Positions 1-11,200 of a DNA stretch of 64,000 nucleotides are shown piece after piece. The position numbers and the translations under genes are program-made. The notes beneath the pieces are model-generated. The model saw only the letters and a list, made by a program, of their open reading frames with translations. It searched no databases and was not told the origin of the DNA. The stretch covers positions 5,642,001 to 5,706,000 of the forward strand of contig JAGPNK010000001.1 in NCBI GenBank assembly GCA_020746835.1. Direction: 5' to 3'. Source of the stretch: Stachybotrys elegans (taxonomy: Eukaryota; Ascomycota; Sordariomycetes; Hypocreales; Stachybotryaceae). Each line of letters starts with the position of its first letter. Positions within the stretch are counted from its first letter, which is position 1.

Positions 1-3000
1 AGTACTCTGCATTTGTTGCAATACCCCTGTGTTCCAGAATGACGCCCTTGGGTCGACCCGTGCTTCCAGACGTGTAGATGACGAAGCATGCGTTTCGAGG
101 AGTCAGTTCTGGAAGGGATCCTTCTTGAGGGAGAGAGATTCCCTGCAGGAGATCAGCGTCAACGCGCACAATCTCCTGGACGAGAGATGTAAATCGGTGG
201 GCCACGGTTGGGGAAACGAGGGCAATTGGGGCGCCTGTATCCTCGGCGCGAAGCTGCAAGGCAGCATCAGGATGAGCTGGATCCAGCGGAACACAGACAC
301 CTCCTGCCTTTAGGATGGCAATCATGGACACGATGGTGAATGCGGATTTCTCGAAGCAGACCAAGACATAAACCTCTGGCCCGACACCAAGAGATTGGAG
401 ATGGTAGGCCAGCTTGGTGGACGCAACATCAAGCTCACTGTAGGTAAAGTTCATATCCCACGAGGCAATTGCCGGGGCGTCAGGGCGCAGAGTGGTGTTT
501 CGACTAATAAAGTCGTGAATGCAGCCTTCAAGAGGGGCTGGCATCTCACTGTTCCAGCGAGACAGCTGCTGTCGATGCAGATCACCGACATGGTCAAGAC
601 CAGCAACAGGGCTGTCGCAGCTGTGAAGAATGTTCCTGAGAGCCTGCGTGAAGGTGCTGGCGACATTGGAAGCCTGGCCATCGGACAAGGTATCCGTCCA
701 GTACATCAGATCAATGGCCATGTCCGTTTCGCCAGCTTCGATATTGATCGAGACGTTGTACTCGTCAGGATCATACGTTGGGCGGCACTCCTCAAACAGC
801 ACATTAGGAGGGTTTTCCGAGGGAGGCGGCAGCTTTCTGTAAGACAGGGCCGTGTTGAAGAGAGCCGTGCTCGACAGCTGCAAGGCGTGCTGCACCTCTG
901 CCAGAGAGATGTGGCGGTAGGCCAAGCTGTCGAGATAGTCCTTCTGGACGCTTGCCATAATCTCACCGAGGCTGGTAGAGTTGGACACATTGACACGACA
1001 CACAATCATGTTAATCACCGGTCCAACGACGTCCCGGATGTCGTCAATGGGGGCGTCACGAGCCGAGGTGAGGTAGCCGAAGCACACCTCCTCAGAGGCA
1101 GTGTACAAGCGCAACGTCAGAGCCCACGCCGTATAGATGGCGTTGACAATTGTGACGCCCCGGTCGTCGCAAAGTTTCTGTAGTTCTGTCAGTTCGTCAA
1201 AGGTGACTCTCACATACCTCAGCTCCTTCGACTCCACCACGTTGGCATCGTCAAGCACGGGGAAATGGCAGGGCTCAACTCCAGTGAGGTATGACTTCCA
1301 AAAGTCAATGCCCTCACTCACCGGCTGCTCCTGGAGATGCTTGATGTAGTTGCGGTACAGCGGACCAGGACCCGGCCGGAGCGAGCCGTCGTAAGCCAGG
1401 GCAAGGTCCCGGAAAACAATTGACAATGACGTTCCATCCATAATGACGTGGCTAATGTCGAGTCTGCAGAAGACCTTGCCCGTCTTCGAAGTGCAAATGG
1501 TGAAGCGGTGTAGCAGCTGCGCGTTATCTTGCGCGTGCATTGGTGGTGCGCTGAGCGCAGTGATGGCTTCATCATCATTGTCGGACTGAAGACTCAGGAT
1601 TGAGCTGTCGGCGTGCTTGAGGACGACTTGGTCGTAGAGAGAATCCTGCTTGCTGACACTCTCAATGAAGATGGTCCGCAAGACTGGGTGGTACTCAATC
1701 ATTCGCCTCCAGGCATCTGCGAGTCGCAAAGGGTCTACGACTCCTGTGCTCCTCAGCTTCACCTCATGCAGCGTATACGCGGCATAGAAGGCGCTGTTCT
1801 TGGTAGTGCTGACCAAAAGACCCGACTGCATGGGAGAGCAAGGGTAAGCGTCCTCGACAAGCTCAACAGCCATGATGCCGGCAGCGGGAAGCTTCTCCGA
1901 CATCATCGTCTCCAGACGGTCATACGTGAGGGAGAGAAGCGGGAAGTCGCTCAAGGTTGGCTCGGGGGCCTTGGCGCACAGCTGCTCAATCATGCTATTG
2001 AGGTTCTGCTCGCACGATGCGATCCACTGCCGAATCTTGGGCTGGTGCTTCATGTTCTCGTTGAAGACGAACGAGAAGCGCAGGGCGCCCCCGAGGATCA
2101 CGGCAGAGACCTCGAAGAAGGAGATGCAGGTTGTCAACGGACCAACGTCCGCGCCCTCGACCGCCCCGCGGACCTCGCCTGCAATGTCTCGCATGGGGGT
2201 GAAGAGCGCTCCTTCACGCTCGAGTTGCTGGTATTGGCCGAGGTAGTTGAAGGTAATCTCCAAAGGCCAGTGGCGCTCGAAAGCCTCCCTTCCCTCGGGT
2301 GTAAGCCAGCGGCTGGCAAAGTACGGTCGGCCCTTGTCGGGCACCAAGCGCCTGGCATCCTTGACGAGCTTCACCGATTCCGTCAGGCTTGGCTGGAAGG
2401 TAGAGCCGGCAAAGACGGGGTAGATGGTGGTGAACCATCCGACTATGTTGGACAGATCAATTGAAGCGTCCCAGCTCTCACGGCCGTGGCCTTCGGCAAA
2501 GACGGGCGGCACAGGACGGTCTGTGAAAGTCTGACCAAAGGAGTAGATCATGGCTGCGAGGAGAACATCCGGGATCTCGGTGCGCAGGGCCTCGTGGCAG
2601 TTGGACAGCAAGGAGGTAGTCTGGGCCTTGCCAATCTCGAAGCCTTCGCGGACCATCTGGCCATAGATGTTGGGAGTTGCCTCCATGCCCCAGTACTCGG
2701 CGTTGCCATCGGGGATGCCCTCGACCGGCAGCGCCTGAGCAGGAGTCAGGCTCTGGCAGTGCTCCAGCTGCATGCGACACCATGTCTGGAAAGGCAGCGG
2801 GCTTTCCGCGTTGGCAGCCTCTTGCGGTCGGAGAAGCAGGTCCTCGAGATCCTGGAGAATAACTCTCCAAGAGACGAGGTCAATAACGAGATGGTGAGCT
2901 ACGACAAACAATAGCTCTTCCTCGCCGTTGAGATCGATGAGGTCGGCGGCGAACAGCGGGCCATCAGTTGGACTGAGGCACGTCTGGCTATCAGCGATGC

Positions 3001-6000
3001 AAGGGTCAATCTCTTCGCTCGAGCCGAGCGCAACTGTCCTCAATCGGTACGAGGAGGCCACTTCGTTGGTAACGCGCTGCTGCCATTCGCCGCTCGCATC
3101 CTGGCTGAATCGCGCGCGCAGCATCGAGTGTCGCTGAATGACGGTCTCAATAGCGGCCCGCAGCTCAGAAGCAAGAATGCGTCTCGACGTGCGGAGCAGG
3201 AAGCTCTGGTTGTAGTGGCCAAGGGAATGGTTGGCGCGAGAGAAGTAGAGCTTCTGGATGGGCGACAGGTCAAAGGGATGCTCGAGAATCTCCTTGTGAA
3301 ACAGGGGCGTCTCGATGTCCTTGACGTGGGTGGCCAGTTCCTTGATGGACTTGCAGGCAATGATGTGTCGAACAGTGAGGCCCAAGCCGCGCTTCCTGCA
3401 CTCGCTCATGACCTGCATGGCGGAGATGGAGTCGCCGCCGACGCTGAGGAATGACTGGCGGAGACCAAGCTGCTCAAGCTTGAGGTTGAGGACGTGGCTC
3501 CAGACCCTGTGAAGCTCCAGCTCCGTCTGGCTCGCAAAGGTCAGGTCCTCCGGCGAGCCGGTGGCAGCGACGGGGTTCAGACGGCGGTAGAGCTCCTCAG
3601 TCATGTCGTCAATCCACTTCGCCGTCTGCTTTCTGTCGAGCTTGCCCGACTGCAGACGTGGGATGAACTCGACAGCCAGCCACATGGAAGGGATCATGTA
3701 AGGGGGTAGTCTTGCTGTGAGGAACTGCTTGACCTGCTCTATCTTGTCTTTGGCAGTTTCCTCCAATCGGCCATCGAGCAGCTTGTAAGGCTGGCCGTTT
3801 GGCACGAGATCCCTGTTGAGGCTATCGCATAGCTGGATGACAGTCAGGAGACGGCCCCTGCAGAAGCCCTCCTTGGGGAGAATGACCATGCCATGCTTGA
3901 TGCTCGGACAGACGTTGAGATGGTGCTCAATCTCTCCCAGCTCAATGCGCTGGCCGTGGAACTTGATCTGGGTGTCTTTACGGCCTGCGATGTGGAAGCT
4001 TCCATCCGAGTTGTACTTGACGAGATCACCCGTCTTGTACATGCGCCGGGGAGCAGATGCAGCCGGCTGGTGCTTGACCCATTCGGGATCATATATAAAA
4101 GCAGCGTCTGTTTTATCGCGTTCCTTGTAGTACTCCCGGGCAAGTGTGTGGCCTTCTATAATGAGCTCGCCGACGGCGCCGACGGGCATCAGGCGGTTGT
4201 GATTGTGAGGGTCCACGACCCAGCAGTGAATTCCGACTTGGCGGCCAATGTTGAGCGGGTTCTTGCCCTCCCTCATAAAGGGATGTACGTGGGAGACTAC
4301 AGATGTCTCGGCCGGGCCGTAGCAGTTGATGAGGTTGATGTGAGACCAGGAGCGGATGATGGCCTGAGTCATGGCCTCGCCGCCAGTGACGAGTGTCTTA
4401 AGACTGGGTACATTATCCGGATTGATGAACTTGACAAACGTGGGCGTGAGGAGGGCCCAGTTGGCACGCAGCTCGGTAATGGCAGTCTCAATGTCGTTGA
4501 GGCGAGCCTCCTCGCTGGGGATGCAGACGCACCCGCCCAGGATCAGACAGGTAAGGATCTCCGTGATGCTCACATCAAAAGTGGAGGCGGCAAACTGGAG
4601 CGACCGCGTGTTGGAGTCCATGAGCATGGCGGGACCGTGGGCATGCGCGCTCGACAGCAGCGAGCCATGCTCAATCAGGGCGCCCTTGGGTTCACCCGTG
4701 GTTCCGCTTGTGAAGATCATGTATGCGCCGTTGGACGGGGAGCCGCGCTCAACCCGATCGGCTCGTTCCGGCAGTTGCTGGAACAGGTGCTCGTCCACCG
4801 GCATCAGCTCTGCCGCGACAGGCTCCAGCATGGCCATGTGGCTGCGCGAGCACAGGAGCAGCCTGGCTCCAACCTTGCGCGTTAGTGCCTGCAGACGAGA
4901 CACGGGATGGGTAGGGTCAAGGGGCACGAAGATGCCCCCGGCCTTGAGCACGGCGAGCATCGCAACGACTGTCCATCTGGACTTGTCGAAGCACAGGGGC
5001 ACGAATATCTCTGGCCCAACGCCGGATTCCCCGAGACAGACAGCGAGACGGTCCGCCAGGGACAGGAGCTCCGAGTAGGAGAGGCTGCCGTCCCAGGCAC
5101 AGACGGCTTCTGCGTCGGGGCGGAGATCCCCCTGCTCTGAGATGGCCTGGTGGATGCACTTGTCGACGTTGCTCAGCGGATTGTCGTTGAGCTGGAGAAC
5201 CTGCTGCATATTCCGCTCGCTGAAGCAGCTAATGTCGGCAAGCGTGGCATCCTGACGAGTGAGGATCTCACTCACAATCTTCTCATAGGTGCTGCTCACG
5301 TTCATGGCCTGTTCTCGGGTCATGAAGGAGTCTAGCCAAGAGAAGACGGTATCAAAGGTCCCGAGATCCACGGCGATGCGAATCTTGCACCATGCAGCCG
5401 GGACCTGTGGGGAGGGGGAGGAGGGGGAAGAGGGGGAAGATTCATTCTCGGAATTCCCGTCTGAGTCGGTGTGGTGTGTGTAGAGGAGGGTGTTGAAAGG
5501 CACAGCATCCCCATTGTCATTGAGGAATGTGTGATTGGTTCTGGTGGTATGTTCCAGCACAGCGTCGACTCGGTTGGTGCCAAGGACGTCCAGAGTCACG
5601 ACCTTGGTTGTCGATCCCTCTGTGTGTCCGCCCGAGGTGGAGGCAGTGTTGGTAGCATTGCACGAGGTGCTGGAGCAGTGTGCATGACTGGCGTCGTCAA
5701 AGCCAAAACTGACGCTCTCGAGGCCAGTGTAGCAGTTGAGCAGGACTCCCCACGCAGACTGGAGAATGCCGCAGGCCTGGGACAGGTGCTGGTGCTGGCG
5801 ATCAGCGGCCAGCGTCCTCAGAGCGTGTGCCGAGCTCAAGCGGCCCGGGAGACTGAGGAACTCGCCCTTGTCGCCGTCTCCGGCGTCAAAGGATGGGAAG
5901 ATGCACGGCTCCATCTCCACAGACGGTGGGAACGGGAGTTGACTTGCAGAAGTCTGAGTAGCAGTGCCGCGTGTCGAAGTCATCATGTCTCCTGGTGCCA

Positions 6001-6001
6001 T
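1..6001 (-). CDS. Non-ribosomal peptide synthetase, 5' part (A-T-E-C-A...)
   Basis: Assembles a peptide from amino acids by the thiotemplate mechanism. The frame is open without introns from an ATG at 6001 to base 1, about 2000 residues, and the C-terminus lies outside the window. Order seen: a remnant of a condensation domain (residues ~60-265); adenylation domain 1 (~275-790, FTSGTTGEPKG near 430, CYGPAET, GKLDRK); a thiolation domain with GGDS near 855; an epimerisation domain (~900-1330) with HHLVIDLVSW and FNYLGQY; a condensation domain (~1390-1790) with SHVIMDG, which keeps the second catalytic His; then adenylation domain 2, cut just after YTSGSTGRPKG. An A-T-E start is known from synthetases of cyclic peptides such as HC-toxin, apicidin and fungisporin and implies that the first residue is converted to the D form. 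The product is not predictable from half an enzyme. It is divergent from the ABC exporter. Confidence 0.95.
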   Translation of the reverse strand, partial: MAPGDMMTSTRGTATQTSASQLPFPPSVEMEPCIFPSFDAGDGDKGEFLSLPGRLSSAHALRTLAADRQHQHLSQACGILQSAWGVLLNCYTGLESVSFGFDDASHAHCSSTSCNATNTASTSGGHTEGSTTKVVTLDVLGTNRVDAVLEHTTRTNHTFLNDNGDAVPFNTLLYTHHTDSDGNSENESSPSSPSSPSPQVPAAWCKIRIAVDLGTFDTVFSWLDSFMTREQAMNVSSTYEKIVSEILTRQDATLADISCFSERNMQQVLQLNDNPLSNVDKCIHQAISEQGDLRPDAEAVCAWDGSLSYSELLSLADRLAVCLGESGVGPEIFVPLCFDKSRWTVVAMLAVLKAGGIFVPLDPTHPVSRLQALTRKVGARLLLCSRSHMAMLEPVAAELMPVDEHLFQQLPERADRVERGSPSNGAYMIFTSGTTGEPKGALIEHGSLLSSAHAHGPAMLMDSNTRSLQFAASTFDVSITEILTCLILGGCVCIPSEEARLNDIETAITELRANWALLTPTFVKFINPDNVPSLKTLVTGGEAMTQAIIRSWSHINLINCYGPAETSVVSHVHPFMREGKNPLNIGRQVGIHCWVVDPHNHNRLMPVGAVGELIIEGHTLAREYYKERDKTDAAFIYDPEWVKHQPAASAPRRMYKTGDLVKYNSDGSFHIAGRKDTQIKFHGQRIELGEIEHHLNVCPSIKHGMVILPKEGFCRGRLLTVIQLCDSLNRDLVPNGQPYKLLDGRLEETAKDKIEQVKQFLTARLPPYMIPSMWLAVEFIPRLQSGKLDRKQTAKWIDDMTEELYRRLNPVAATGSPEDLTFASQTELELHRVWSHVLNLKLEQLGLRQSFLSVGGDSISAMQVMSECRKRGLGLTVRHIIACKSIKELATHVKDIETPLFHKEILEHPFDLSPIQKLYFSRANHSLGHYNQSFLLRTSRRILASELRAAIETVIQRHSMLRARFSQDASGEWQQRVTNEVASSYRLRTVALGSSEEIDPCIADSQTCLSPTDGPLFAADLIDLNGEEELLFVVAHHLVIDLVSWRVILQDLEDLLLRPQEAANAESPLPFQTWCRMQLEHCQSLTPAQALPVEGIPDGNAEYWGMEATPNIYGQMVREGFEIGKAQTTSLLSNCHEALRTEIPDVLLAAMIYSFGQTFTDRPVPPVFAEGHGRESWDASIDLSNIVGWFTTIYPVFAGSTFQPSLTESVKLVKDARRLVPDKGRPYFASRWLTPEGREAFERHWPLEITFNYLGQYQQLEREGALFTPMRDIAGEVRGAVEGADVGPLTTCISFFEVSAVILGGALRFSFVFNENMKHQPKIRQWIASCEQNLNSMIEQLCAKAPEPTLSDFPLLSLTYDRLETMMSEKLPAAGIMAVELVEDAYPCSPMQSGLLVSTTKNSAFYAAYTLHEVKLRSTGVVDPLRLADAWRRMIEYHPVLRTIFIESVSKQDSLYDQVVLKHADSSILSLQSDNDDEAITALSAPPMHAQDNAQLLHRFTICTSKTGKVFCRLDISHVIMDGTSLSIVFRDLALAYDGSLRPGPGPLYRNYIKHLQEQPVSEGIDFWKSYLTGVEPCHFPVLDDANVVESKELRYVRVTFDELTELQKLCDDRGVTIVNAIYTAWALTLRLYTASEEVCFGYLTSARDAPIDDIRDVVGPVINMIVCRVNVSNSTSLGEIMASVQKDYLDSLAYRHISLAEVQHALQLSSTALFNTALSYRKLPPPSENPPNVLFEECRPTYDPDEYNVSINIEAGETDMAIDLMYWTDTLSDGQASNVASTFTQALRNILHSCDSPVAGLDHVGDLHRQQLSRWNSEMPAPLEGCIHDFISRNTTLRPDAPAIASWDMNFTYSELDVASTKLAYHLQSLGVGPEVYVLVCFEKSAFTIVSMIAILKAGGVCVPLDPAHPDAALQLRAEDTGAPIALVSPTVAHRFTSLVQEIVRVDADLLQGISLPQEGSLPELTPRNACFVIYTSGSTGRPKGVILEHRGIATNAEY

Positions 6002-8273
6002 GTGGGAGAGTAAACTTGGGTAGCAGCGATGATATGGAACCAGAGGAGAAGATCAACAGCCGAGGAGATTCACTTTTGATTCACACTCAGGGGGAGGGGC
6101 AGAGCTGCATAATCTAACAAGAGCCGTTCTGCAACTCTTTGAACTTTTGCCAACCAGATATAACCTGACAAATGTCCCAGGACCCGGCACGATGTAGCAA
6201 CCCAGTCCCAGTCCCAGGACCGAGCCCAGGCCCTCTGTGCTTGCTCGTGGAGCCCCATTCACACTGCGAGCCAAGGCCCCTTTCCACCCCCGGCCAGGGA
6301 AGAAAATCCTGCTCCCATGCTGCAGCAGGCCGTTTCGATTTCTGATCGCGGGCGTCATCATGAGCAGTGTAGATCATTCCCAACTGAGACCCGGTACCGG
6401 AACGTGCTGAACGTTGAGAGTGGCAGGATAGGGGGGGGGGTTCTTTTCTTCTGGATTTTGTGACAGGTCAGCTCGCTTGGTTGCTTGGTATGACCGTTGT
6501 CGTCGTCGTCGTCCTTGGCCACGTCTGCCCGCCACACGCCCAGACGCAACGTAACGCGCACACCGGCCCTGTCACCACCCTGCTGCACCTACCACGGCCC
6601 GCCGACCTCGAGCGGTGGTGAGAGGTGTGTCAGCCGCATATTCAGCCGGGTAGTGCTGGACACGAGCTAGAGCGGTGGTCAGCCGCAGAGGGCATCGGAT
6701 CGGCGCGGCACTTCTCTTTGATTATTGGCTTCCGTGCGGCTTCGGCTATTCTCTCCCTTGGTCCTCGTCTGATGCCAACCCCCTTACCCCTGCGAGGCAA
6801 GACGCCAAGGGGGGGGCCACGGTGGATGTAGGATGGCCAAAACGGAGATATTGTACCGTATGCAAGGCCCACACGGTTAGATCGATAGCCGGCCTCGATC
6901 CGGTAAGATCCTCAACATGCTGCATCGTACTTTTGTCGAGTATTGCGGGGAACCCTGAGCAAGCCACATTTCACACCACACTCACACCACCACCTGAATC
7001 CGTCATGGCTGCTGCAACTACCGGCTGAACAGCCCGTGCAGCCATGCTGTGGCGGCGCCTGGCGCTTCAGGAAGCAGTATAGTGCTTATTGGGCATGACA
7101 TCACGGCACATTTCCCCTGGTTCCCAACGTCACAACCCGCCGATGCCACGGCAGCCCAATATAGCTCCCATTGGATCATGGAAGTTGCCGGAGCCCGTGG
7201 CTTGCCATGGGAGAGGTGGTCATGCAGCCAGGGCCCGAGTTGTAGCAGCAGGAAAGACGCCCGCAGCAGATCGACCTGCCGCCCTCGTCCAACCTTGCTC
7301 GGGATGTTTACTTCAAAGGTAATTTAGGTGGACCGCGCCCTTCTCCCGCCCAAGTGGGCTCTCAACCACCCTATGTAAACCCGGCTCGGTCCGGCCTCCG
7401 AGTTATTAGCTGAGCTTTCCGGGCAGCCTGTCGTGTCGATCCTCAGCCAAGACGCTTTTGCCATCCAATAGCAAACTTTTCGCCGGCCCCCCTGCTCTCA
7501 GCTGACACATCACTTTCTTATTCGGATCAAACTAGAACACATAGAAACTAGGGCCCATTTCCACACTCACCTACCCACACCGCTGCCCACCCGGCCATGC
7601 ATGGATGCCACCGTCACCACTCTGCGGCCCCCCTGGGTACGATTGTTTTACTTCATTTCATTTTCTGACTCGCTGCAGGCAAGCTGAGTGAAACCTGTTT
7701 CTGGCTCTCGTACTCCGTAGACCTCCTCTCCATTGCGATTTCTTGTAGCATTATCGCATCAATAAGACGTCATTCGTCCTCGGACCAGCCCAGTCCGCCC
7801 TGCTCCTCGACGCCACCACCTACCCAGCTCAACAGGTTGCCGTCAGAATGGCAGTTGCGTTCGTCCGATCCAATTAGCATTTGACAGCTAAGCGTGTGGT
7901 GCCAGGACCAGGTTTCGACCTGGCAGTTGGAGGCTCCTGTCACTGTACAGCCCCCAAAACGAAAACGGCTGCCCCCTAAACGGCCCCCTTACCTAGTTTG
8001 CCAGGAACTTTGGTAATCGTTTCCAGGGCTGTCCCTACAAGCCGTTGCCCTTGCCCTTCTCTGTTGCTGCCCAGCGTTGCCAACTGTTGCCAAGAGTCCA
8101 CCGCTCGCCTCGCCCTCACTTACCGCACGACCCGCTTTCGCAATCCCATCTTGCCCATCTTCTGGCCCCTTGCTTAGGGTTCCGTGTAAATGTCCTGCTC
8201 TGCATGCAGCCTTTGTTGTCCTACAGCTGTCCCTCCATCTGCCTCGCCATTCTGTTAGCCAGCAGCGGTAGCC
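6002..8273. promoter_or_regulatory. 2.3 kb intergenic region between divergent NRPS and ABC genes
   Basis: No convincing gene is seen here on either strand. Short open frames have no recognisable domain and overlap homopolymer runs (poly-G near 6430). Because the NRPS starts leftward at 6001 and the transporter rightward at 8274, this gap must hold both promoters and could co-regulate them. No specific operator could be assigned. The calling evidence is position only. Confidence 0.4.
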
Positions 8274-11200
8274 ATGGCGTCTTCCTGCGCCAGTCTCGAC
8301 GATACCTTTGGCCCTCATGCTGGTGACTGTAGAGGTGGCTTCGACTTGACGCTTCTTTTTGAAGAGTCTATTCTCATTCTTCCCTTGGTTTCGCTGCTGC
8401 TTCTCTCTGCACCTCTCCGGCTTTTTTTTCTCTTACGCAAGAGAGTCGTTAGAGTGGAAAAGAGTTACCTGCTGCACTGTAAACTGGTGAGTGGTCCCGC
8501 CCAGCTGCCGATCACTAATGCCTTTCCCTGCAACCAACATGGTGATGGTAACATTGTCTAGGTATTCGCCCTTCTTTTTGCTGGATCACAGTTGGCATCT
8601 GTTGTTCTTTGGAGTTTATCGTCTGCGGTCACTACCAGGGCGTCTCTGCCTACTGCAGCTGTCGCCTTTGTTAGTTCCGTAGCCTTGGTGCTCCTCTCGT
8701 ACGTCGAACATGTGTACTCGACGCGGCCATCAACCATTATCGAGCTGTTCCTCTTGTTTTCCATCCTTTTCGATGCCACAAGAACGAGGACTCTCTGGCT
8801 GCAAGGCTACAACCGGCCGGTTGCCATTGCTACTCTCGTAGGGACTCTGCTAAAGATTATTCTCATCGTTTTCGAAACAGTCGAGAAGCGTGACATTCTT
8901 CGTCCCGCATTCAAGGCGCTTCCCCCTGAGGCAACCAGTGGTGTCTTTTCACAATGGATCTTTTCATGGCAGATCCCTCTCTTTCGAGAAGGATACTCAA
9001 AGGACCTGGCGATTGAAGATTTGTTTTCTCTCGACAAACATCTCGGCTCTCATCACCAGCAGAACCTCCTCAAGTCGGCGCTGGGTAAGACCTCCCATCT
9101 ACTCCAAGGGGATTCAAGTTGCTAACAACTTCCAGCATCCAGGAAGAAGCAAGGCCCGTTGTTGATGACAGTTTTCAAGACGTTAAAGAGGCCACTGATT
9201 GCCATCGTCTTTCCGCGTCTCTGCTTCATCGGCTTCACATTTTGCCAGCCGTTCCTCATTTCCTCCACGCTGGAGTGGTCGCAGCGGCCTAGCAACACTC
9301 CTGACATGAATGAGGGATATGGACTCATTGGCGCCTTCTTTTTCGTCTTTGTCGGGCTCGCCGTTACAACAGGACAGCACCAGCACTTGACATTCCGCGC
9401 CATCACCATGATGCGCGGTCAGTTGATCTCGGCCTTGTACGACAAAGCCACCGACTTGAGCCTCACGGCGGCCGACCCAACATCCTCTCTCACCCTCATG
9501 AGCGCCGACATTGAGAGGATCGACATGGGGTGGCGCACAATGCACGAGATCTGGGCGAACCTGATCGAGATCGGCATCGCGCTGTATCTACTGCAGCGCC
9601 AATTGGGGATTGCCTGTCTCATCCCCCTGGGCACCGCTCTAGGTAAGTCAAAGCAAAATGGTGGCGTCGTGGCGGTGACAAGAACGAGCTGACATGAGAC
9701 GCAGTCTCCATCATTGGATCCGTCATCGCAGTCAGCTTCGTCATGGCACGTCAGGCGCTGTGGCTTGAAGCTATTGAGAAGCGCGTCGCCGTGACATCCT
9801 CGATGCTGGGCGCCATGAAGGGCGTCAAGATGTGCGGCCTCTCGGACCTCCTCAAGGCCAGGATCCAGGCCATGCGGGTCGAGGAGCTGCGCATCTCGGG
9901 CAAGTTCAGGCGGCTGCTGATCTGGAACATGGGTCTCGGTAAGGATCGGCCATGGGGAAAAACGAAAAAAAAAAAAAGAGATTGCTAACATGGCACGCAG
10001 CGTTCCTGGCCCCCATCATTGGCCCGATCGTAACATTTGCCGCCTACGGCGTCATGGCGCGCAACCAGGGCGACGGCGGCACCCTCGACACCAACCGTGT
10101 CTTTACCTCGCTGTCGCTGTTCGCGCTGCTGCAGGAGCCGCTGTCTTCCTTTGTCATGTCGCTGTCTACCTTTATGGGCTCCATTGGATGCTTCGAGCGC
10201 ATCCAGGAGTTTCTCGAGGCCGACGCCAGGGTCGACAGCAGGATCAATGTGGCAGACGACTCGCAGAGAAGCAGCACCAGCCAGGACAGCAGCGTCGAGA
10301 AGGAAAAGACCCATCCGGCTAAGCAAGAGGGCCAAATCCTGGCGCACCCCACCACGGCGCTGACATGGGGTGAGGGCCTAGCTGTGCGCGTCGACGAGGG
10401 AGCCTTTGGATACGACACTACCAAGGAGCCCCTGCTCCGCAATATCCACGCCGAGATCCCCAAGGGCAAGTTCACGATGCTGGTTGGGCCCGTGGGCTCG
10501 GGGAAGTCGACGCTGCTCAAGGCGCTCCTCGGCGAGGTCAACGTCATGTCCGGCACGATCCAGATTGGCACATCCGAGATTGCCTATTGCGACCAGACCC
10601 CCTGGCACATGAACGGCACGGTGCGGGACAGCATCGTGGCCTTCTCGGGCGTCGACGAGCCCTGGTACCAGCGGGTGCTCGAGGCGTGCGCCCTGCAGCA
10701 GGATCTGACCCAGTTCCCGAATCGAGATCTCACCAGCATTGGCAGCAAGGGCATCGTGCTCAGCGGAGGCCAGAGTCAGAGAATTGTACGTCTTGATTTC
10801 ATTTCTTCTGTTGCTTACTCCGCTCCGTATGTTGACTGACATCATTACGCAGGCGCTTGCCAGGGCCGTCTACGCCCAAAAGGATTTCATTATATTGGAT
10901 GATATTTTTAGTGGGCTGGACGCTCACACCGAAGACATTGTTTTCCACAATCTGCTTGGTACGCATGGCATCTTGAGGCAAATCAAGGCAACCGTCATCC
11001 TTGCATCATCCCGCTGTAAGTGTTTTAGTCCCCCCCCCCGCGTTTTTCATCGTGTAGTGGTGTTGACTTCATTTAGCAAAGCGCCTCTCTTATGCAGACC
11101 ACATCTTGTGCCTGAACCCAGATGGCAATGGCTGCGAGCAGGGCACGCTGAAGGAACTCCAGGCCTCGGGGGGTTACGTGTCACGGCTTGACGTTGCATC

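Noticed and set aside
395..1183. Long open frames on the plus strand opposite the NRPS (also 1613-2464, 3893-4885, 4371-5078)
   Set aside because: They are antisense shadows of the NRPS frame, have no domains, and are favoured by its GC-rich third codon positions.
6625..7327. Several small frames in the NRPS-ABC gap
   Set aside because: No homology, overlapping frames on both strands, no splice-supported extension.
9183..10845. Minus-strand frames across the ABC gene
   Set aside because: Antisense shadows; the plus-strand exons show all ABC motifs in phase.
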